A DNA stretch of 64,000 nucleotides from Acidobacteriota bacterium (GCA_021778845.1 JAJYBU010000012.1:1-64000); one strand, 5' to 3'. Positions 35,156-44,297 are shown, numbered from the stretch's first letter. The notes: generated from the letters alone by a model not told the origin. Made by a program: numbers and translations.

Positions 35156-36103
35156 ATGAAGTCTGTTCCCGAACCCGGCGACGCCCCCCGCGGCGACCGC
35201 CTCCAGAAAATTCTCGCCCAGGCCGGCATCGCCAGCCGCCGCGCCGCCGAAGCCATCATCCTCGAAGGCCGCGTCGTCCTCAACGGCCAGGTCGTCACCG
35301 AGCTAGGCACCCGCGCCGACATCACCCGCGACCACATCCGCGTCGACGGCAAGCTCCTCCACGGCCCCGAGCCCACCAAATACTTCATGGTCAACAAGCC
35401 CCGCGGCTACGTCACCACCCTCGACGACCCCGAGCATCGACCCACCGTCATGCAGCTCCTCGGCCGGGACTCCCAGAAGAAGACCACCGGCGAGCACATG
35501 AAGCTCCCCCGCCTCTACCCCGTCGGCCGCCTCGACTATCTCAGCGAAGGCCTGCTCCTCATGACCAACGACGGCGACCTCGCCAACAAGCTCTCCAAAG
35601 CCTCCACCGGCGTCCTCAAGACCTACCTCGTCAAAGTCTCCGGCGCACCCACCGACGCCGCCATCGACCAGCTCCGCAGCGGCATCATGATCGACCGCGG
35701 TCGCCTCGCCGACACCCGCTCCACCGGCCGCCGCGACCGCATCCTCACCCAGCCAGCCAAGATCGAGCAGGTCCGCCGCGGAGAAAACCCGTGGTACGAA
35801 GTCACTCTCACCGAAGGCCGCAACCGCCAGCTCCGCAAGATGTTCGAGGAGATCGGCCACCACGTCGAAAAGATCCGCCGCATCGGTTACGGAGCTCTCA
35901 CCCTCGACGTCCCTCCCGGAGGCTTCCGCGAGCTTCTCCCCGGCGAAGTCCAGGCCCTCAACCGCGCCGCGGCTGGCAAAAAAGTGGAGCGCAAAAAAGT
36001 CCTCCCCGAAGCCGCCCAGCTCAAGAAGCCCGTCCCGCCCAAGCGCAAATTCACGCAAAAGCCACGCGGCTCCAGCAGCCATCCGCGCAAGCGCCCCTCC
36101 TAA
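35156..36103 (+). CDS. rluB: ribosomal large-subunit pseudouridine synthase, RluB/RsuA type
   Basis: 315 residues. An S4 RNA-binding domain (RLQKILAQAGIASRRAAEAIILEGRVVLNG) precedes the catalytic core, whose PVGRLDYLSEGLLLMTNDGDL holds the catalytic Asp. EGRNRQLRKMFEEIGH follows. It modifies a uridine in 23S rRNA. The basic tail (KKVERKKVLPEAAQLKKP...) is extra and probably binds RNA. In many bacteria rluB follows scpA and scpB; here three genes lie between scpB and it. Confidence 0.92.
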   Translation: MKSVPEPGDAPRGDRLQKILAQAGIASRRAAEAIILEGRVVLNGQVVTELGTRADITRDHIRVDGKLLHGPEPTKYFMVNKPRGYVTTLDDPEHRPTVMQLLGRDSQKKTTGEHMKLPRLYPVGRLDYLSEGLLLMTNDGDLANKLSKASTGVLKTYLVKVSGAPTDAAIDQLRSGIMIDRGRLADTRSTGRRDRILTQPAKIEQVRRGENPWYEVTLTEGRNRQLRKMFEEIGHHVEKIRRIGYGALTLDVPPGGFRELLPGEVQALNRAAAGKKVERKKVLPEAAQLKKPVPPKRKFTQKPRGSSSHPRKRPS

Positions 36104-36249
36104 GTCCTCCGAATAGCGAACACCCCGGAGATGGCTTCGCGTGCACGCGGCATCCACTCAACCCTCCGACTCATCTCATAGCTAGCCTTCCTGCCGGGCA
36201 CCTGGGTCCAATAGATTCGTACCCACACTCCGAAAGAAAAGAGCTAGCC

Positions 36250-36936
36250 ATGTCCAGTCAGGAAACGCATAAGATTCAGGAGAACAACACCTCCGAAGCC
36301 ACAACCACAGCATCCTTGCCCCGCCTCGGCATGGCCGCTCCCCTGTTTGAAGCCGTCACCACGCACGGAAAGATCCGCCTTGATGATTTCCGTGGAGGAT
36401 GGGTCGTTCTCTTCTCGCACCCTGCGGATTTCACCCCCGTCTGCACCACCGAGTTCCTCGCCTTCGCCGCCATCGCCCCCGAACTCCGCAAGCGCAACGT
36501 GGAACTGCTCGGCCTCAGCATCGACAGCACCTCTTCACACATCGCCTGGGTGCGCAACATCAAGGACAAGTTCGGCATCGATATTCCCTTCCCCATCATC
36601 GCCGACTCCAACAAGGACGTCGCCACGCTCTACGGCATGGTCAGCCCCGGCGAAAGCAAAACCGAGACCAGCCGCTGCGTCTTCGTCATCGACCCGAATG
36701 GCATCGTGCGCGCCATGATTTACTACCCCCTCACAACCGGTCGCAACACCGACGAGATCATCCGTCTCATCGACGCACTCCAGACCACCGATAAGCATGC
36801 CGTCGCCACCCCCGCCAACTGGAAGCCCGGCGATAAAGTGATCGTGCCGCCTCCCGCCACCATGGAAGATGTCGAGGCTCGTCTGAAAGCTGGCTTTGAA
36901 TGCACCGACTGGTACTTCTGCAAGAAGGCCATCTAA
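36250..36936 (+). CDS. peroxiredoxin (Prx6/AhpC-TSA family)
   Basis: 228 residues from the ATG at 36250; the upstream part of the track ORF overlaps rluB. It reduces peroxides in the cytosol. The peroxidatic Cys lies in FSHPADFTPVCTTEFLAF, followed by LLGLSIDSTSSHIAWVRNI and FPIIADSNKDVATLYGM. The C-terminal arm has ECTDWYFCKKAI with two further Cys that could resolve the disulfide. A small winged-helix protein follows 34 nt later and may be co-expressed. Confidence 0.9.
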   Translation: MSSQETHKIQENNTSEATTTASLPRLGMAAPLFEAVTTHGKIRLDDFRGGWVVLFSHPADFTPVCTTEFLAFAAIAPELRKRNVELLGLSIDSTSSHIAWVRNIKDKFGIDIPFPIIADSNKDVATLYGMVSPGESKTETSRCVFVIDPNGIVRAMIYYPLTTGRNTDEIIRLIDALQTTDKHAVATPANWKPGDKVIVPPPATMEDVEARLKAGFECTDWYFCKKAI

Positions 36937-36970
36937 CGGCTTTCAAAGCCCCGCACCCAGGAGAACCCCG

Positions 36971-37189
36971 ATGGCATGCATCAGCGCGCAGGGCGAACTG
37001 TCCGAGTCCGCTCGCAGCATCTTGACCGCCCTCGAAAACCCGTCAACCCCCGAGGACGTAGCCTCGCGCACTGCTCTTCCTCTCTTTCGCGTCCGTGCCG
37101 GCCTGCGCGAGATGGCCGAAGCTGAACTGGTTACGCTGAGCAACAGCCTCTACACGCCAACCGATCGCGGCCGTTCCCTGCTTCATTAA
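36971..37189 (+). CDS. small winged-helix-like protein
   Basis: 72 residues from the ATG preceded by AGGAGA at about 7 nt. LSESARSILTALENPSTPEDVASRTALPLFRVRAGLREMAEAELVTLSNSLYTPTDRGRSLL reads as a complete wHTH domain with a wing and a terminal helix. It may regulate or sense alongside the peroxiredoxin it follows; this is inferred from position. Confidence 0.6.
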   Translation: MACISAQGELSESARSILTALENPSTPEDVASRTALPLFRVRAGLREMAEAELVTLSNSLYTPTDRGRSLLH

Positions 37190-37686
37190 GCATTCCCCCA
37201 TCCGAGGGGGCGCGCATGCCCCCTCAACTTCCCCAACTCCAGCGGATACGGCGAGCCAGCAGTCATCTCCGCAACTTCCACGCCACACACCTCTACGACG
37301 GCCACCGCACGAATCCCTCCCTGACGACACATCCCTGCCCTGCGCCTTGACCGCCGTGCTATACTGTCTTTGCGCTAGAAATATTTGCGCAGGGCACCGC
37401 GGGCAGATGACTCCCAATGGATTCGAGTCTGGCCAGAGACCGCGAGCGCCACATACCCCACCCACCGCCAGTTGTTCAAGCGTTGGTTGCTCTGGCTAGC
37501 AGGCCGATCACAGGATCATGCCTCGCCGTGCAGCAGCAGTGCTTACAACGCCCCCGATGGGGCCTCTGGGAGACCAGAACCAAGCAATGCTGAAACAGGA
37601 TCCACGCAATCGTTCGCAAGCCTCGCTTGCCAGCGCCTCGCGTATCTGCATTCACTCTCCCATTCACCCGATTGAAAAGGAAAACT
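37190..37686 (+). other. long leader of the DEAD-box helicase gene
   Basis: 497 nt without a convincing gene. The promoter (next entry) would give a 5' UTR of about 315 nt, unusually long for this genome. Short out-of-frame ORFs occur in it. Long structured leaders are known for cold-shock RNA helicases in other bacteria, so a regulatory role is plausible but not shown. Confidence 0.5.
37357..37365 (+). promoter_or_regulatory. extended -10 promoter of the helicase gene
   Basis: TGCTATACT, an extended -10 (TGnTATAAT with one mismatch). No good -35 lies 17 nt upstream, as is usual for extended -10 promoters. Confidence 0.5.
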
Positions 37687-39165
37687 TTGTCTACCCTCAC
37701 TCTTGATTCCATCTTGAACCCTGAACCTCTGCAAGTCTCGCGTAACATCACCGCATCCTCTGAAGAAGCTTCGGCCATCACCTTCAACGACTTCCAGATC
37801 TCCGATTCGCTCAAGGGCCGCCTTCGCGCCGCCGGCTTCGTCACCCCCACGCCCGTCCAGGCCGGCGCCATCCCGCCCGCCCTCGAAGGCGACGACATCC
37901 TCGCCACCGCCTCCACCGGCACTGGCAAGACCCTCAGCTTCCTCATCCCCATGATCGAGCGCCTCGAAGAGATCTCCGTGCCCTCGACGCGTGGCAAGAA
38001 GACTCCGGTTCTCGCGCTCATCCTGCTCCCCACCCGCGAGCTCGCCATGCAGGTTCTCGAGTCCTTCCACAAGATCTGCCCGACGCTCAAGACTGACGCC
38101 GTGCTCGTCTGCGGTGGCCTCTCCGAAAACACCCAGATGGAGCAGATCAGCCGCGGCCCACGCCTCATCGTCGCCACCCCTGGACGCCTCGAAGACTTCC
38201 TCCGCCGCAAGGCCGTCAACCTCAAGGACGTCGATATGCTTGTCCTCGACGAAGTCGACCGCATGCTGGACATGGGCTTCCTGCCCGCCATCAAGCGCAT
38301 CGTCGCAGCGCTCCCCAAGGATCGCCAGACCATGTGCTACTCCGCCACGCTCGACGCCAACATCCGCGAGATCGTCAAGGACTACGTGCAGACTCCGGTC
38401 CGTGTCGAGATCGGCCACACCTCGCGCCCGGTCGACAGCGTAGAGCTTCGCGTCTACACCGTCATGCAGGACCAGAAGCTCTCCCAGCTCGACAAGATGC
38501 TCAACGAAGAACAGGGCACCTACCTCGTCTTCTCGCGCACCAAGCACGGTGCCGACCGCATCGGCCGCAAACTCGAGAAGCTCGGCCACGAGGTCGAGAT
38601 CATCCACGGTGACCGCTCGCAATCGCAGCGATCTGCCGCGCTCAAGAGCTTCGCCACCGGCCGCAGCCGCATCCTGGTCGCCACCGATGTCGCCGCCCGC
38701 GGCATCGACATCTCCAACATCGCGCACGTCGTCAACTACGACCTGCCCAACGGTTCCGACGACTTCGTGCATCGCATCGGCCGCACCGGCCGCGCAGGTG
38801 CGAAGGGTGTCGCGAGCACCTTCATCACGCCGCTCGAAAAGGGCGACGCCCGCAAGCTCGAGCGCGAGTTGAAGATCAAGTTCACCTGGAACGAAGCCGA
38901 CAAGAATCTCGCCAAGGAAGAGCGCAACAAGCCCATCGACCTCAGCAAGCCTGCCAGCGGCATCAACGACCTGCTCCAGATGGAGACCCGCAGTTGGAAG
39001 AACGCCGACGGCTCCGTCAACGAGTCCACACCGCAGCGTTCGCGCAGCGGTTCAGGCGGCGGCTTCAACCGCTCCGGCGGACGCTCCAGCGGAGGCCGTC
39101 CTCAGGGTGGCCACGCCGGCCGTCCCGCTGGCCGTCGTACCGGCGGCGGCACGCGCGGCCGCTAA
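37687..39165 (+). CDS. DEAD-box-type ATP-dependent RNA helicase with DEVD motif
   Basis: 492 residues from a TTG start with AAAAGGA 6 nt upstream. Helicase motifs in order: Q-motif region FNDFQISDSLKGRLRAAGFVTPTPVQ, ASTGTGKT (I), LLPTRELAMQV (Ia), TPGRLEDFL (Ib), LVLDEVDRMLDMGF (II), SATLD (III), FSRTKHGADRI, ATDVAARGIDI and HRIGRTGRAG (VI). Motif II is DEVD instead of DEAD. The C-terminus is an RGG-like tail (GGFNRSGGRSSGGRPQGG) typical of RhlE-type helicases acting in RNA decay or ribosome assembly. Confidence 0.92.
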   Translation: MSTLTLDSILNPEPLQVSRNITASSEEASAITFNDFQISDSLKGRLRAAGFVTPTPVQAGAIPPALEGDDILATASTGTGKTLSFLIPMIERLEEISVPSTRGKKTPVLALILLPTRELAMQVLESFHKICPTLKTDAVLVCGGLSENTQMEQISRGPRLIVATPGRLEDFLRRKAVNLKDVDMLVLDEVDRMLDMGFLPAIKRIVAALPKDRQTMCYSATLDANIREIVKDYVQTPVRVEIGHTSRPVDSVELRVYTVMQDQKLSQLDKMLNEEQGTYLVFSRTKHGADRIGRKLEKLGHEVEIIHGDRSQSQRSAALKSFATGRSRILVATDVAARGIDISNIAHVVNYDLPNGSDDFVHRIGRTGRAGAKGVASTFITPLEKGDARKLERELKIKFTWNEADKNLAKEERNKPIDLSKPASGINDLLQMETRSWKNADGSVNESTPQRSRSGSGGGFNRSGGRSSGGRPQGGHAGRPAGRRTGGGTRGR

Positions 39166-39184
39166 CCCCGCATCTCACACCAAC

Positions 39185-39221
39185 GCAGCAAGGGCGAGGA
39201 TCACATCCTCGCCCTTGCTGC
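39185..39221. terminator. 17-bp hairpin between convergent genes
   Basis: GCAGCAAGGGCGAGGAT, loop CAC, and the perfect complement. It lies 19 nt after the helicase stop and serves the convergent GDCCVxC gene as well. There is no T run, so termination may need Rho or work by the stem alone. Confidence 0.75.
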
Positions 39222-39243
39222 ATTCACCCACGTAGGCACCCCA

Positions 39244-39462
39244 TCACCCGCCGCAGCAACTACCCTGCAACTGTATTGGCGGACACTTCACCGATCCATA
39301 CGAGCAGTACACGCAGCAATCTCCCTCCTTCGGACGCAGCACCGCCTTGCATTGCCGGCACTCATAAAAGAACTGGCAGGCATCCAAAGGCATCGTCTCC
39401 AACGACGCGTAACCACAATGCGGGCAAGTCAACACGGATTGCAGCACAACCTCAGAAGCCAT
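39244..39462 (-). CDS. GDCCVxC domain small zinc-binding protein
   Basis: 72 residues and Cys-rich: LTCPHCGYASLETMPLDACQFFYECRQC then EGDCCVYCSYGSVKCPPIQ. This is the GDCCVxC family, whose members in some bacteria are selenoproteins and are often linked with metal or mercury genes; here all positions are plain Cys. Likely a cytosolic metal or redox protein. Convergent with the helicase gene. Confidence 0.8.
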   Translation of the reverse strand: MASEVVLQSVLTCPHCGYASLETMPLDACQFFYECRQCKAVLRPKEGDCCVYCSYGSVKCPPIQLQGSCCGG

Positions 39463-39605
39463 CCTTTCGATCTCCTATCCCAGCAGCGTCCAGAGCGTCC
39501 CGGCAATGCAACAAGCCGTAGTTGCACTCCCTGGAAACCATCCTGGCGATGCCCTGATCCGCCGCCCGCTTGCACGCCTCTTCCCTTTGGCCGACAATCC
39601 ATCCT

Positions 39606-40019
39606 ATGCCACTCGACCATCCCACCAAGTCCGCCATCGCCACCACCGCCGCCCCGGCCGCCATCGGCCCATACTCCCAGGCCGTCCACATCGGCAACGC
39701 CGTCTACACCTCCGGCCAGATCCCCATCGACCCGGCCACCGGCGAGCTGGTTGCCGGTGGCATCGAAGCTCAGACCGCCCGCGTCCTCAACAACCTCAAA
39801 GCCGTCCTTGCCGCCGCCGGCCTCACCTTCGCCCACGTCGTCCGCACCACCGTATACCTCAAAGACCTGGCCGACTTCGCCGCGATGAACGCCCTCTACG
39901 CCACCTGCTTTGCGCCCGATGGCATCGTCGCTCCCGCGCGCTCCACCGTCCAGGTAGCGGCTCTCCCCAAAGGCGCACTCATTGAAATCGACTGCATCGC
40001 CCACGTCCCCTCCGCCTAA
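39606..40019 (+). CDS. RidA family enamine/imine deaminase
   Basis: 137 residues from the ATG at 39606. AAPAAIGPYSQAVHIGNAVYTSGQIPIDPATGELV, VRTTVYLKDLADFAAMNALY and APARSTVQVAALPKGALIEIDCIA keep the catalytic Arg (PARS) and the Glu near the end. RidA proteins hydrolyse reactive enamines formed by PLP enzymes. No obvious operon partner; msrB follows after 111 nt. Confidence 0.9.
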   Translation: MPLDHPTKSAIATTAAPAAIGPYSQAVHIGNAVYTSGQIPIDPATGELVAGGIEAQTARVLNNLKAVLAAAGLTFAHVVRTTVYLKDLADFAAMNALYATCFAPDGIVAPARSTVQVAALPKGALIEIDCIAHVPSA

Positions 40020-40130
40020 CCTCACGGTCCTCACCGGATGCCGCCATCCATCTCCTGCGGTCTGGGACGGGCGACAACCTCCCCGCATCGCCCCCACCCT
40101 CAGAGCATCTAACCCCCCAAGGAGTCTCCC

Positions 40131-40526
40131 ATGCCTGCCAAGCTTGAAAAATCCGACGCCGAGTGGCGCGCCCTGCTCACCCCCGAGCAGTATCACGTCC
40201 TCCGCGAGAAGGGCACCGAGCGTCCCTTCACTGGCGCGCTCACCAACAACCACGCCGACGGCTTCTACCACTGCGCAGCCTGCGACGCCCTCCTCTTCCA
40301 ATCCGACACCAAGTTCGAATCCGGCTGCGGCTGGCCCAGCTTCTTCGACACCATCGCCAGGGACGCCGTCGAGCTCCACGAAGACCGTTCCTTCGGCATG
40401 CATCGCATCGAAGTCACCTGCGCAGCCTGCGGCAGCCATCTCGGCCACGTCTTCCCCGACGGCCCCAACCCCACCGGCCAGCGCTACTGCATCAACTCTG
40501 CTTCCTTGAAGTTCGAGGACAAGTGA
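40131..40526 (+). CDS. msrB: peptide-methionine (R)-S-oxide reductase MsrB
   Basis: 131 residues. Zinc Cys pairs CAACDALLF and [23 protein letters not shown], and the catalytic Cys in [11 protein letters not shown]. It repairs methionine-R-sulfoxide in proteins. AAGGAG lies 7 nt before the ATG. The protein has no signal peptide, so it is cytosolic. Confidence 0.93.
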   Translation: MPAKLEKSDAEWRALLTPEQYHVLREKGTERPFTGALTNNHADGFYHCAACDALLFQSDTKFESGCGWPSFFDTIARDAVELHEDRSFGMHRIEVTCAACGSHLGHVFPDGPNPTGQRYCINSASLKFEDK

Positions 40527-40530
40527 GCGA

Positions 40531-40697
40531 TGGCGAAGCAGTAGAGAGTAAGGAGTAAGTAGTAGAAAAGACAAAATGCCCCGACCTGCTCTAGGCAGAC
40601 CGGGGCATTCTCATCACCGAAACAAGATACAAGGATGCAGCAGACCAGAGCGCTCAACCCAACCGCTCTACTCCTTGCTCATTACTCGCTACTGCTT
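40531..40697. repeat. inverted purine-rich arms around a terminator
   Basis: Left arm AAGCAGTAGAGAGTAAGGAG (40534 on) and right arm CTCCTTG...TACTCGCTACTGCTT (ending 40697) are imperfect inverted copies, with the terminator hairpin between them. The right arm touches the rpmB stop. Confidence 0.55.
40575..40609. terminator. bidirectional terminator between msrB and rpmB
   Basis: AATGCCCCG pairs with CGGGGCATT over 9 bp, with an inner CTGC/GCAG helix. It lies 48 nt after the msrB stop, between convergent genes. Confidence 0.7.
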
Positions 40698-40890
40698 AGC
40701 CCTTGATAACCTTGCCGCTCTTGATGCAGGTGGTGCAGACCCTGACTCGCTTGGTCCCGCCGCCCGACGGCGCAGCTGCCTTCACCGACTGTAGATTCGG
40801 GTTCCAGCGCCGGCGAGTTACGTTATTCGCGTGCGAGATGTTGTTACCAAACTGCGGCCCCTTGCCGCAAAGCTCACATACCTGTGCCAT
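40696..40890 (-). CDS. rpmB: 50S ribosomal protein L28
   Basis: 64 residues from the ATG with GGAG 7 nt upstream; the track ORF (to 41004) runs into the tRNA side. [34 protein letters not shown] and [14 protein letters not shown] are typical, with two CxxC pairs, so it is the zinc-binding (C+) form. Confidence 0.94.
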   Translation of the reverse strand: MAQVCELCGKGPQFGNNISHANNVTRRRWNPNLQSVKAAAPSGGGTKRVRVCTTCIKSGKVIKG

Positions 40891-40997
40891 GACATCACTC
40901 CAAAGATCAAAACTTATTCCGCAAACTTCCAGAGAACTCCACGTCATCAACGACCCTTGCTCGGTCTCGATATCCCAGACATCTACGGGGTGAGTGG

Positions 40998-41071
40998 TAG
41001 GCACGAGCGGATTCGAACCGCTGACCTCTACCGTGTCAAGGTAGCGCTCTAACCAACTGAGCTACGCGCCT
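40998..41071 (-). tRNA. tRNA-Val (GAC anticodon)
   Basis: A full cloverleaf can be folded: acceptor AGGCGCG/CGTGCCT with one G:U, D arm GCTCAGTTGGTTAGAGC, anticodon stem CTACC/GGTAG with loop TTGACAC (anticodon GAC), and T arm AGCGGTTCGAATCCGCT. 74 nt, discriminator A, no encoded CCA directly after. It lies 108 nt upstream of rpmB and may share its transcript. Confidence 0.95.
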
Positions 41072-41207
41072 CTGGTGCGTCGTTTCAGTGTATCTTGACT
41101 TTCACCCCCACCGCAACCTCTCCCGCCAGCAACAGCAGTCCGCTGTGATCCGAGGATCGAAGTTTCCCAAAACCCGACTTACAGGAAAGACTGGCCGTGC
41201 CGAAAAG

Positions 41208-41543
41208 CTAGAGGGTGCTGGAAGGCACACCGTACTTGAGCTTTGCTGCCTCGTCGCTCAGGACCCGCAAAGCCATTGGACCGCCGCCCTGCATGTCGCC
41301 ATGGGGAAAATAAAGCTCCCAGAACCGTTGATCTTGAGGATCTTGGTACAGGATTTCCCATCCGCTCGCAGCAAGAGCAATCCTTTGAAATCTGTTGGCA
41401 GTCAGTTGCCTAATCAGGACTGAGGCTTCATCTTCCACCATCCGCCCTTCGATCAGGGTCCAGGAGCCGACCAATTCGCTCGTGTCCTTGAAGCTAGTCA
41501 CTGTGTCCTCACTGGCTACTAGTCTACGATTCGCTAGGTTCAT
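41208..41543 (-). CDS. Imm27-type immunity protein
   Basis: About 111 residues. LVGSWTLIEGRMVEDEASVLIRQL, LAASGWEILYQDPQDQRFWELYFPHGDMQGGGP and LSDEAAKLKYGV match the pattern of the Imm27 family of polymorphic-toxin immunity proteins. I use the ATG at 41543; a TTG at 41564 is possible. No toxin gene lies next to it, so it is an orphan immunity gene. It sits between tRNA-Val and pgsA on the same strand, and tRNA flanks are common insertion points. Confidence 0.7.
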   Translation of the reverse strand: MNLANRRLVASEDTVTSFKDTSELVGSWTLIEGRMVEDEASVLIRQLTANRFQRIALAASGWEILYQDPQDQRFWELYFPHGDMQGGGPMALRVLSDEAAKLKYGVPSSTL

Positions 41544-41571
41544 GAAATACGATATTTTCGGCAACTCCGCC

Positions 41572-42150
41572 CTACCGCCCCGCCGCCACCCCCACCGGCT
41601 CCCCCACCCGCCGAATCACAATCCACGCATACTCCGCAGCCGACACCGGCGCCAGCCCGGCAATCGCCCACAGCAGCGCCGTCCGCAACTCTCCCAATCC
41701 CGACCGCGGAATCACCTCGCACGTCATCACCGTCAGCACGCCCAGAATCTGCACCAGCGTATTCAGTTTCCCCAGCTTGCTCGGCTCGAAGTTTCGCAGC
41801 GTATTGGTCGCGAACAGCAGCGTCGCAATCAGCAGAATCCCAATATCCCGGCTCAGCACCAGCACCGTCACATACCGCGGAATCGCCCCCACATGCGTCA
41901 GCACCACAAACATCGTGCTCAGCAGCAGCTTATCTGCGATCGGGTCCAGATACTGGCCCAGTTTGGTGCGTTGCTTCAGCGCCCTCGCCAGCAGCCCATC
42001 CAGCCCATCGCTCACCCCCGCCACCCACAGCAGCGCAAACGCCAGGCCCCAGTGCCGGTTCAGGATCGTAATCACCAGAAACGGCAGCACAAACAGCCGC
42101 AGCATCGTCAGCAGGTTGGGTGCAGCGCGAAATTGTCTTAATGCAGTCAC
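41572..42150 (-). CDS. pgsA: CDP-alcohol phosphatidyltransferase, PgsA-like
   Basis: 192 residues with about five to six helices. The family motif is complete: SDGLDGLLARALKQRTKLGQYLDPIADK (DGxxAR...G...D...D). N-terminal NLLTMLRLFVLPFLV is typical of phosphatidylglycerophosphate synthase, which makes PGP from CDP-diacylglycerol and glycerol-3-phosphate; cardiolipin synthase of this fold is the alternative. The start is GTG. Divergent from iscR. Confidence 0.85.
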   Translation of the reverse strand: MTALRQFRAAPNLLTMLRLFVLPFLVITILNRHWGLAFALLWVAGVSDGLDGLLARALKQRTKLGQYLDPIADKLLLSTMFVVLTHVGAIPRYVTVLVLSRDIGILLIATLLFATNTLRNFEPSKLGKLNTLVQILGVLTVMTCEVIPRSGLGELRTALLWAIAGLAPVSAAEYAWIVIRRVGEPVGVAAGR

Positions 42151-42235
42151 AAACGCTCAAAACCGCTGGGACGTCACGTCCGGGGATACGCCATGGTAGC
42201 CGATTTCCCCGTGCGAAACCCATCCCTCAATCTAC

Positions 42236-42277
42236 GACCATTTTGGTCTTGCTTCCAGACCCGCAATTCCGTACACT
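42236..42277 (+). promoter_or_regulatory. iscR promoter with upstream palindrome
   Basis: The palindrome GACCA-TTT-TGGTC (42236-42248) abuts TTGCTT (42249-42254). After 17 nt comes TACACT (42272-42277), giving a leader of about 53 nt. The palindrome is a candidate operator for IscR itself. The match to known IscR sites was not tested. Confidence 0.4.
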
Positions 42278-42336
42278 GACTTTGGTGGAAGTCTGCGCGG
42301 CTTCTCTTCCGCGCCACATCCCCCCCGGATCCATCC

Positions 42337-42825
42337 ATGCTTAGGCTCACCAAAAAAGCGGACTACGGCCTCATGGCCCTCAAGTATCTTGCCGAGCAAG
42401 CCGTTCTCGCCGAGCAGGCCGGTGCCGACCTCAATCTCTCCGGTGCCCGCTCCGCAAAGGATATCGCCGAGGCTTACCATATTCCTCCGCAACTCCTCGC
42501 CAAGATCCTCCAGACCCTCGCCCGCGCCAACCTCCTCATCTCCCACGCCGGCACCAATGGCGGCTACGCTCTTGCCCGCCCCGCAGCCGACATCTCCACC
42601 TTTGAGGTCATCCGCGCCATCGACGGCCCGCTTTTCATCACCAGTTGCATCACCATTCACGGAGCCTGCGACCTCGCCGGCCACTGCACCATCAAAGAGC
42701 CGTTGCGCAAAGTCAACGACAGCATCACCACCCTGCTCTCAGGCATCAGTGTCGCCGATCTCATCGAACCCGCAGATCACCTCCCCGCGGCAATGGCCGG
42801 CGGCCTGGTCAACATCGAACGCTAG
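42337..42825 (+). CDS. iscR: Rrf2 family Fe-S cluster regulator IscR-like
   Basis: 162 residues. N-terminal winged helix LRLTKKADYGLMALKYLA with ISHAGTNGGYALARPA as wing. The cluster ligands are Cys104, Cys111 and Cys117 in CITIHGACDLAGHC, the C-x6-C-x5-C pattern of the [2Fe-2S] IscR. It heads the iscS-iscU-iscA set and most likely represses it when Fe-S supply is sufficient. Confidence 0.9.
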   Translation: MLRLTKKADYGLMALKYLAEQAVLAEQAGADLNLSGARSAKDIAEAYHIPPQLLAKILQTLARANLLISHAGTNGGYALARPAADISTFEVIRAIDGPLFITSCITIHGACDLAGHCTIKEPLRKVNDSITTLLSGISVADLIEPADHLPAAMAGGLVNIER

Positions 42826-42919
42826 CACCATCGTTCTCAGCGCTTTCACAACAAACTGAGAACTGAAACTGAAAACTGAGCACAAGCGCACAGCGCGACA
42901 TTTTAGGAGCAAGAACATC

Positions 42920-44203
42920 ATGGCTGAAACCATCGGAATGAACGTCACCCAGTCGACCCACCCTCTCCCCCCCGGCGTCAAGCTGCCCATCTACATGGAC
43001 AACCACGCGACGACGCCGCTCGACCCGCGCGTTCTCGATGCCATGATGCCCTACCTCACAGGCATCTTTGGCAACGCGGCTTCGCGTAACCACTCCTTCG
43101 GCTGGGAAGCCGAGCAGGGCGTCGAGAAGGCTCGCGAGCAGATCGCACGTCTCATCGGCGCGACCGCCAAGGAAGTCATCTTCACCTCCGGCGCCACCGA
43201 GAGCACCAACCTCGCCATCAAGGGCGCGGCCGAGATGTACCGCGAGCGCGGCAACCACATCATCACCCAGGTCACCGAGCACAAGGCCACGCTCGACACC
43301 TGCAAGCGCCTCGAAAAGTCCGGCTTCCGCGTCACCTATCTCCCCGTCATGGCCGACGGCCTCATCGACCTCGAAGACCTCCAGCGCGCCATCGTCACCG
43401 ACGGCCCGGACAAGACCATCCTGGTCTCCATCATGTACGCCAACAACGAAATCGGCGTCGTTCAGCCCGTCCAGGCCATCGGCAAGCTCTGTCACGACAA
43501 CGGCATCATCTTCCACTGCGACGCCGTCCAGGCCGTCGGCAAGATCCCCGTCAACGTCCTCACCGACAACATTGATCTCATGTCCATCTCCGGCCACAAG
43601 CTCTACGGCCCCAAGGGCGTCGGTGCCCTCTACGTCCGTCGCCGCAACCCCCGCGTCCAGCTCGCCGAGCAGATCAACGGCGGCGGCCACGAGCGCGGCA
43701 TGCGCAGCGGCACCCTCAACGTCCCCGGCATCGTCGGCCTCGGTGCGGCATGCGAGATCTGCCAGAACGAGATGGCCGCCGAGTCTGCCCGCGAAGCCGA
43801 GCTCCGCGACTACCTCAAGAACAAGCTCGAGTCCGCCCTCGACTACGTCCAGGTCAACGGCAACATGGAGCACCATCTCCCCGGCAACCTCAACATGAGC
43901 TTCATCTACGTCGAAGGCGAGAGCCTCCTGATGGGCATCAACGACATCGCCGTCAGCTCCGGCAGCGCCTGCACCTCGGCCACCCTCGAGCCCAGCTACG
44001 TCCTCAAGGCCCTCGGCCTCGGCGACGACGTAGCCCACAGCTCCATCCGCTTCGGCCTCGGCCGCTTCAACACCAAAGCCGAAGTCGACTACGTAGCCGA
44101 CAAGATCATCGACGTAGTCCAACACCTCCGCGAGCTCAGCCCGCTCTACGAGATGGTCAAGGAAGGCATCGACCTCTCGAAGATCGAGTGGGCCGCCCAC
44201 TAA
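42920..44203 (+). CDS. iscS: cysteine desulfurase IscS
   Basis: 427 residues. PLP enzyme that takes sulfur from cysteine for cluster assembly. [23 protein letters not shown] at the start, [14 protein letters not shown], the PLP lysine in [17 protein letters not shown], and the catalytic Cys loop [23 protein letters not shown] are all present, giving group I (IscS) type. It follows iscR by 94 nt. Confidence 0.95.
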   Translation: MAETIGMNVTQSTHPLPPGVKLPIYMDNHATTPLDPRVLDAMMPYLTGIFGNAASRNHSFGWEAEQGVEKAREQIARLIGATAKEVIFTSGATESTNLAIKGAAEMYRERGNHIITQVTEHKATLDTCKRLEKSGFRVTYLPVMADGLIDLEDLQRAIVTDGPDKTILVSIMYANNEIGVVQPVQAIGKLCHDNGIIFHCDAVQAVGKIPVNVLTDNIDLMSISGHKLYGPKGVGALYVRRRNPRVQLAEQINGGGHERGMRSGTLNVPGIVGLGAACEICQNEMAAESAREAELRDYLKNKLESALDYVQVNGNMEHHLPGNLNMSFIYVEGESLLMGINDIAVSSGSACTSATLEPSYVLKALGLGDDVAHSSIRFGLGRFNTKAEVDYVADKIIDVVQHLRELSPLYEMVKEGIDLSKIEWAAH

Positions 44204-44267
44204 GTTTGAGGGGCCTTCGCTGTTGAAGGGCCTGCGTCTCATCCGACGTCGTGTTTCTGATCGCCGT

Positions 44268-44297
44268 CATCCTGAGCGCAGCGAAGGATCTCAGTAA
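44268..44297 (+). repeat. REP-type element between iscS and iscU
   Basis: CGTCATCCTGAGCGCAGCGA followed by AGGATCTCAG. The 188-nt iscS-iscU gap is otherwise featureless. Confidence 0.65.
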
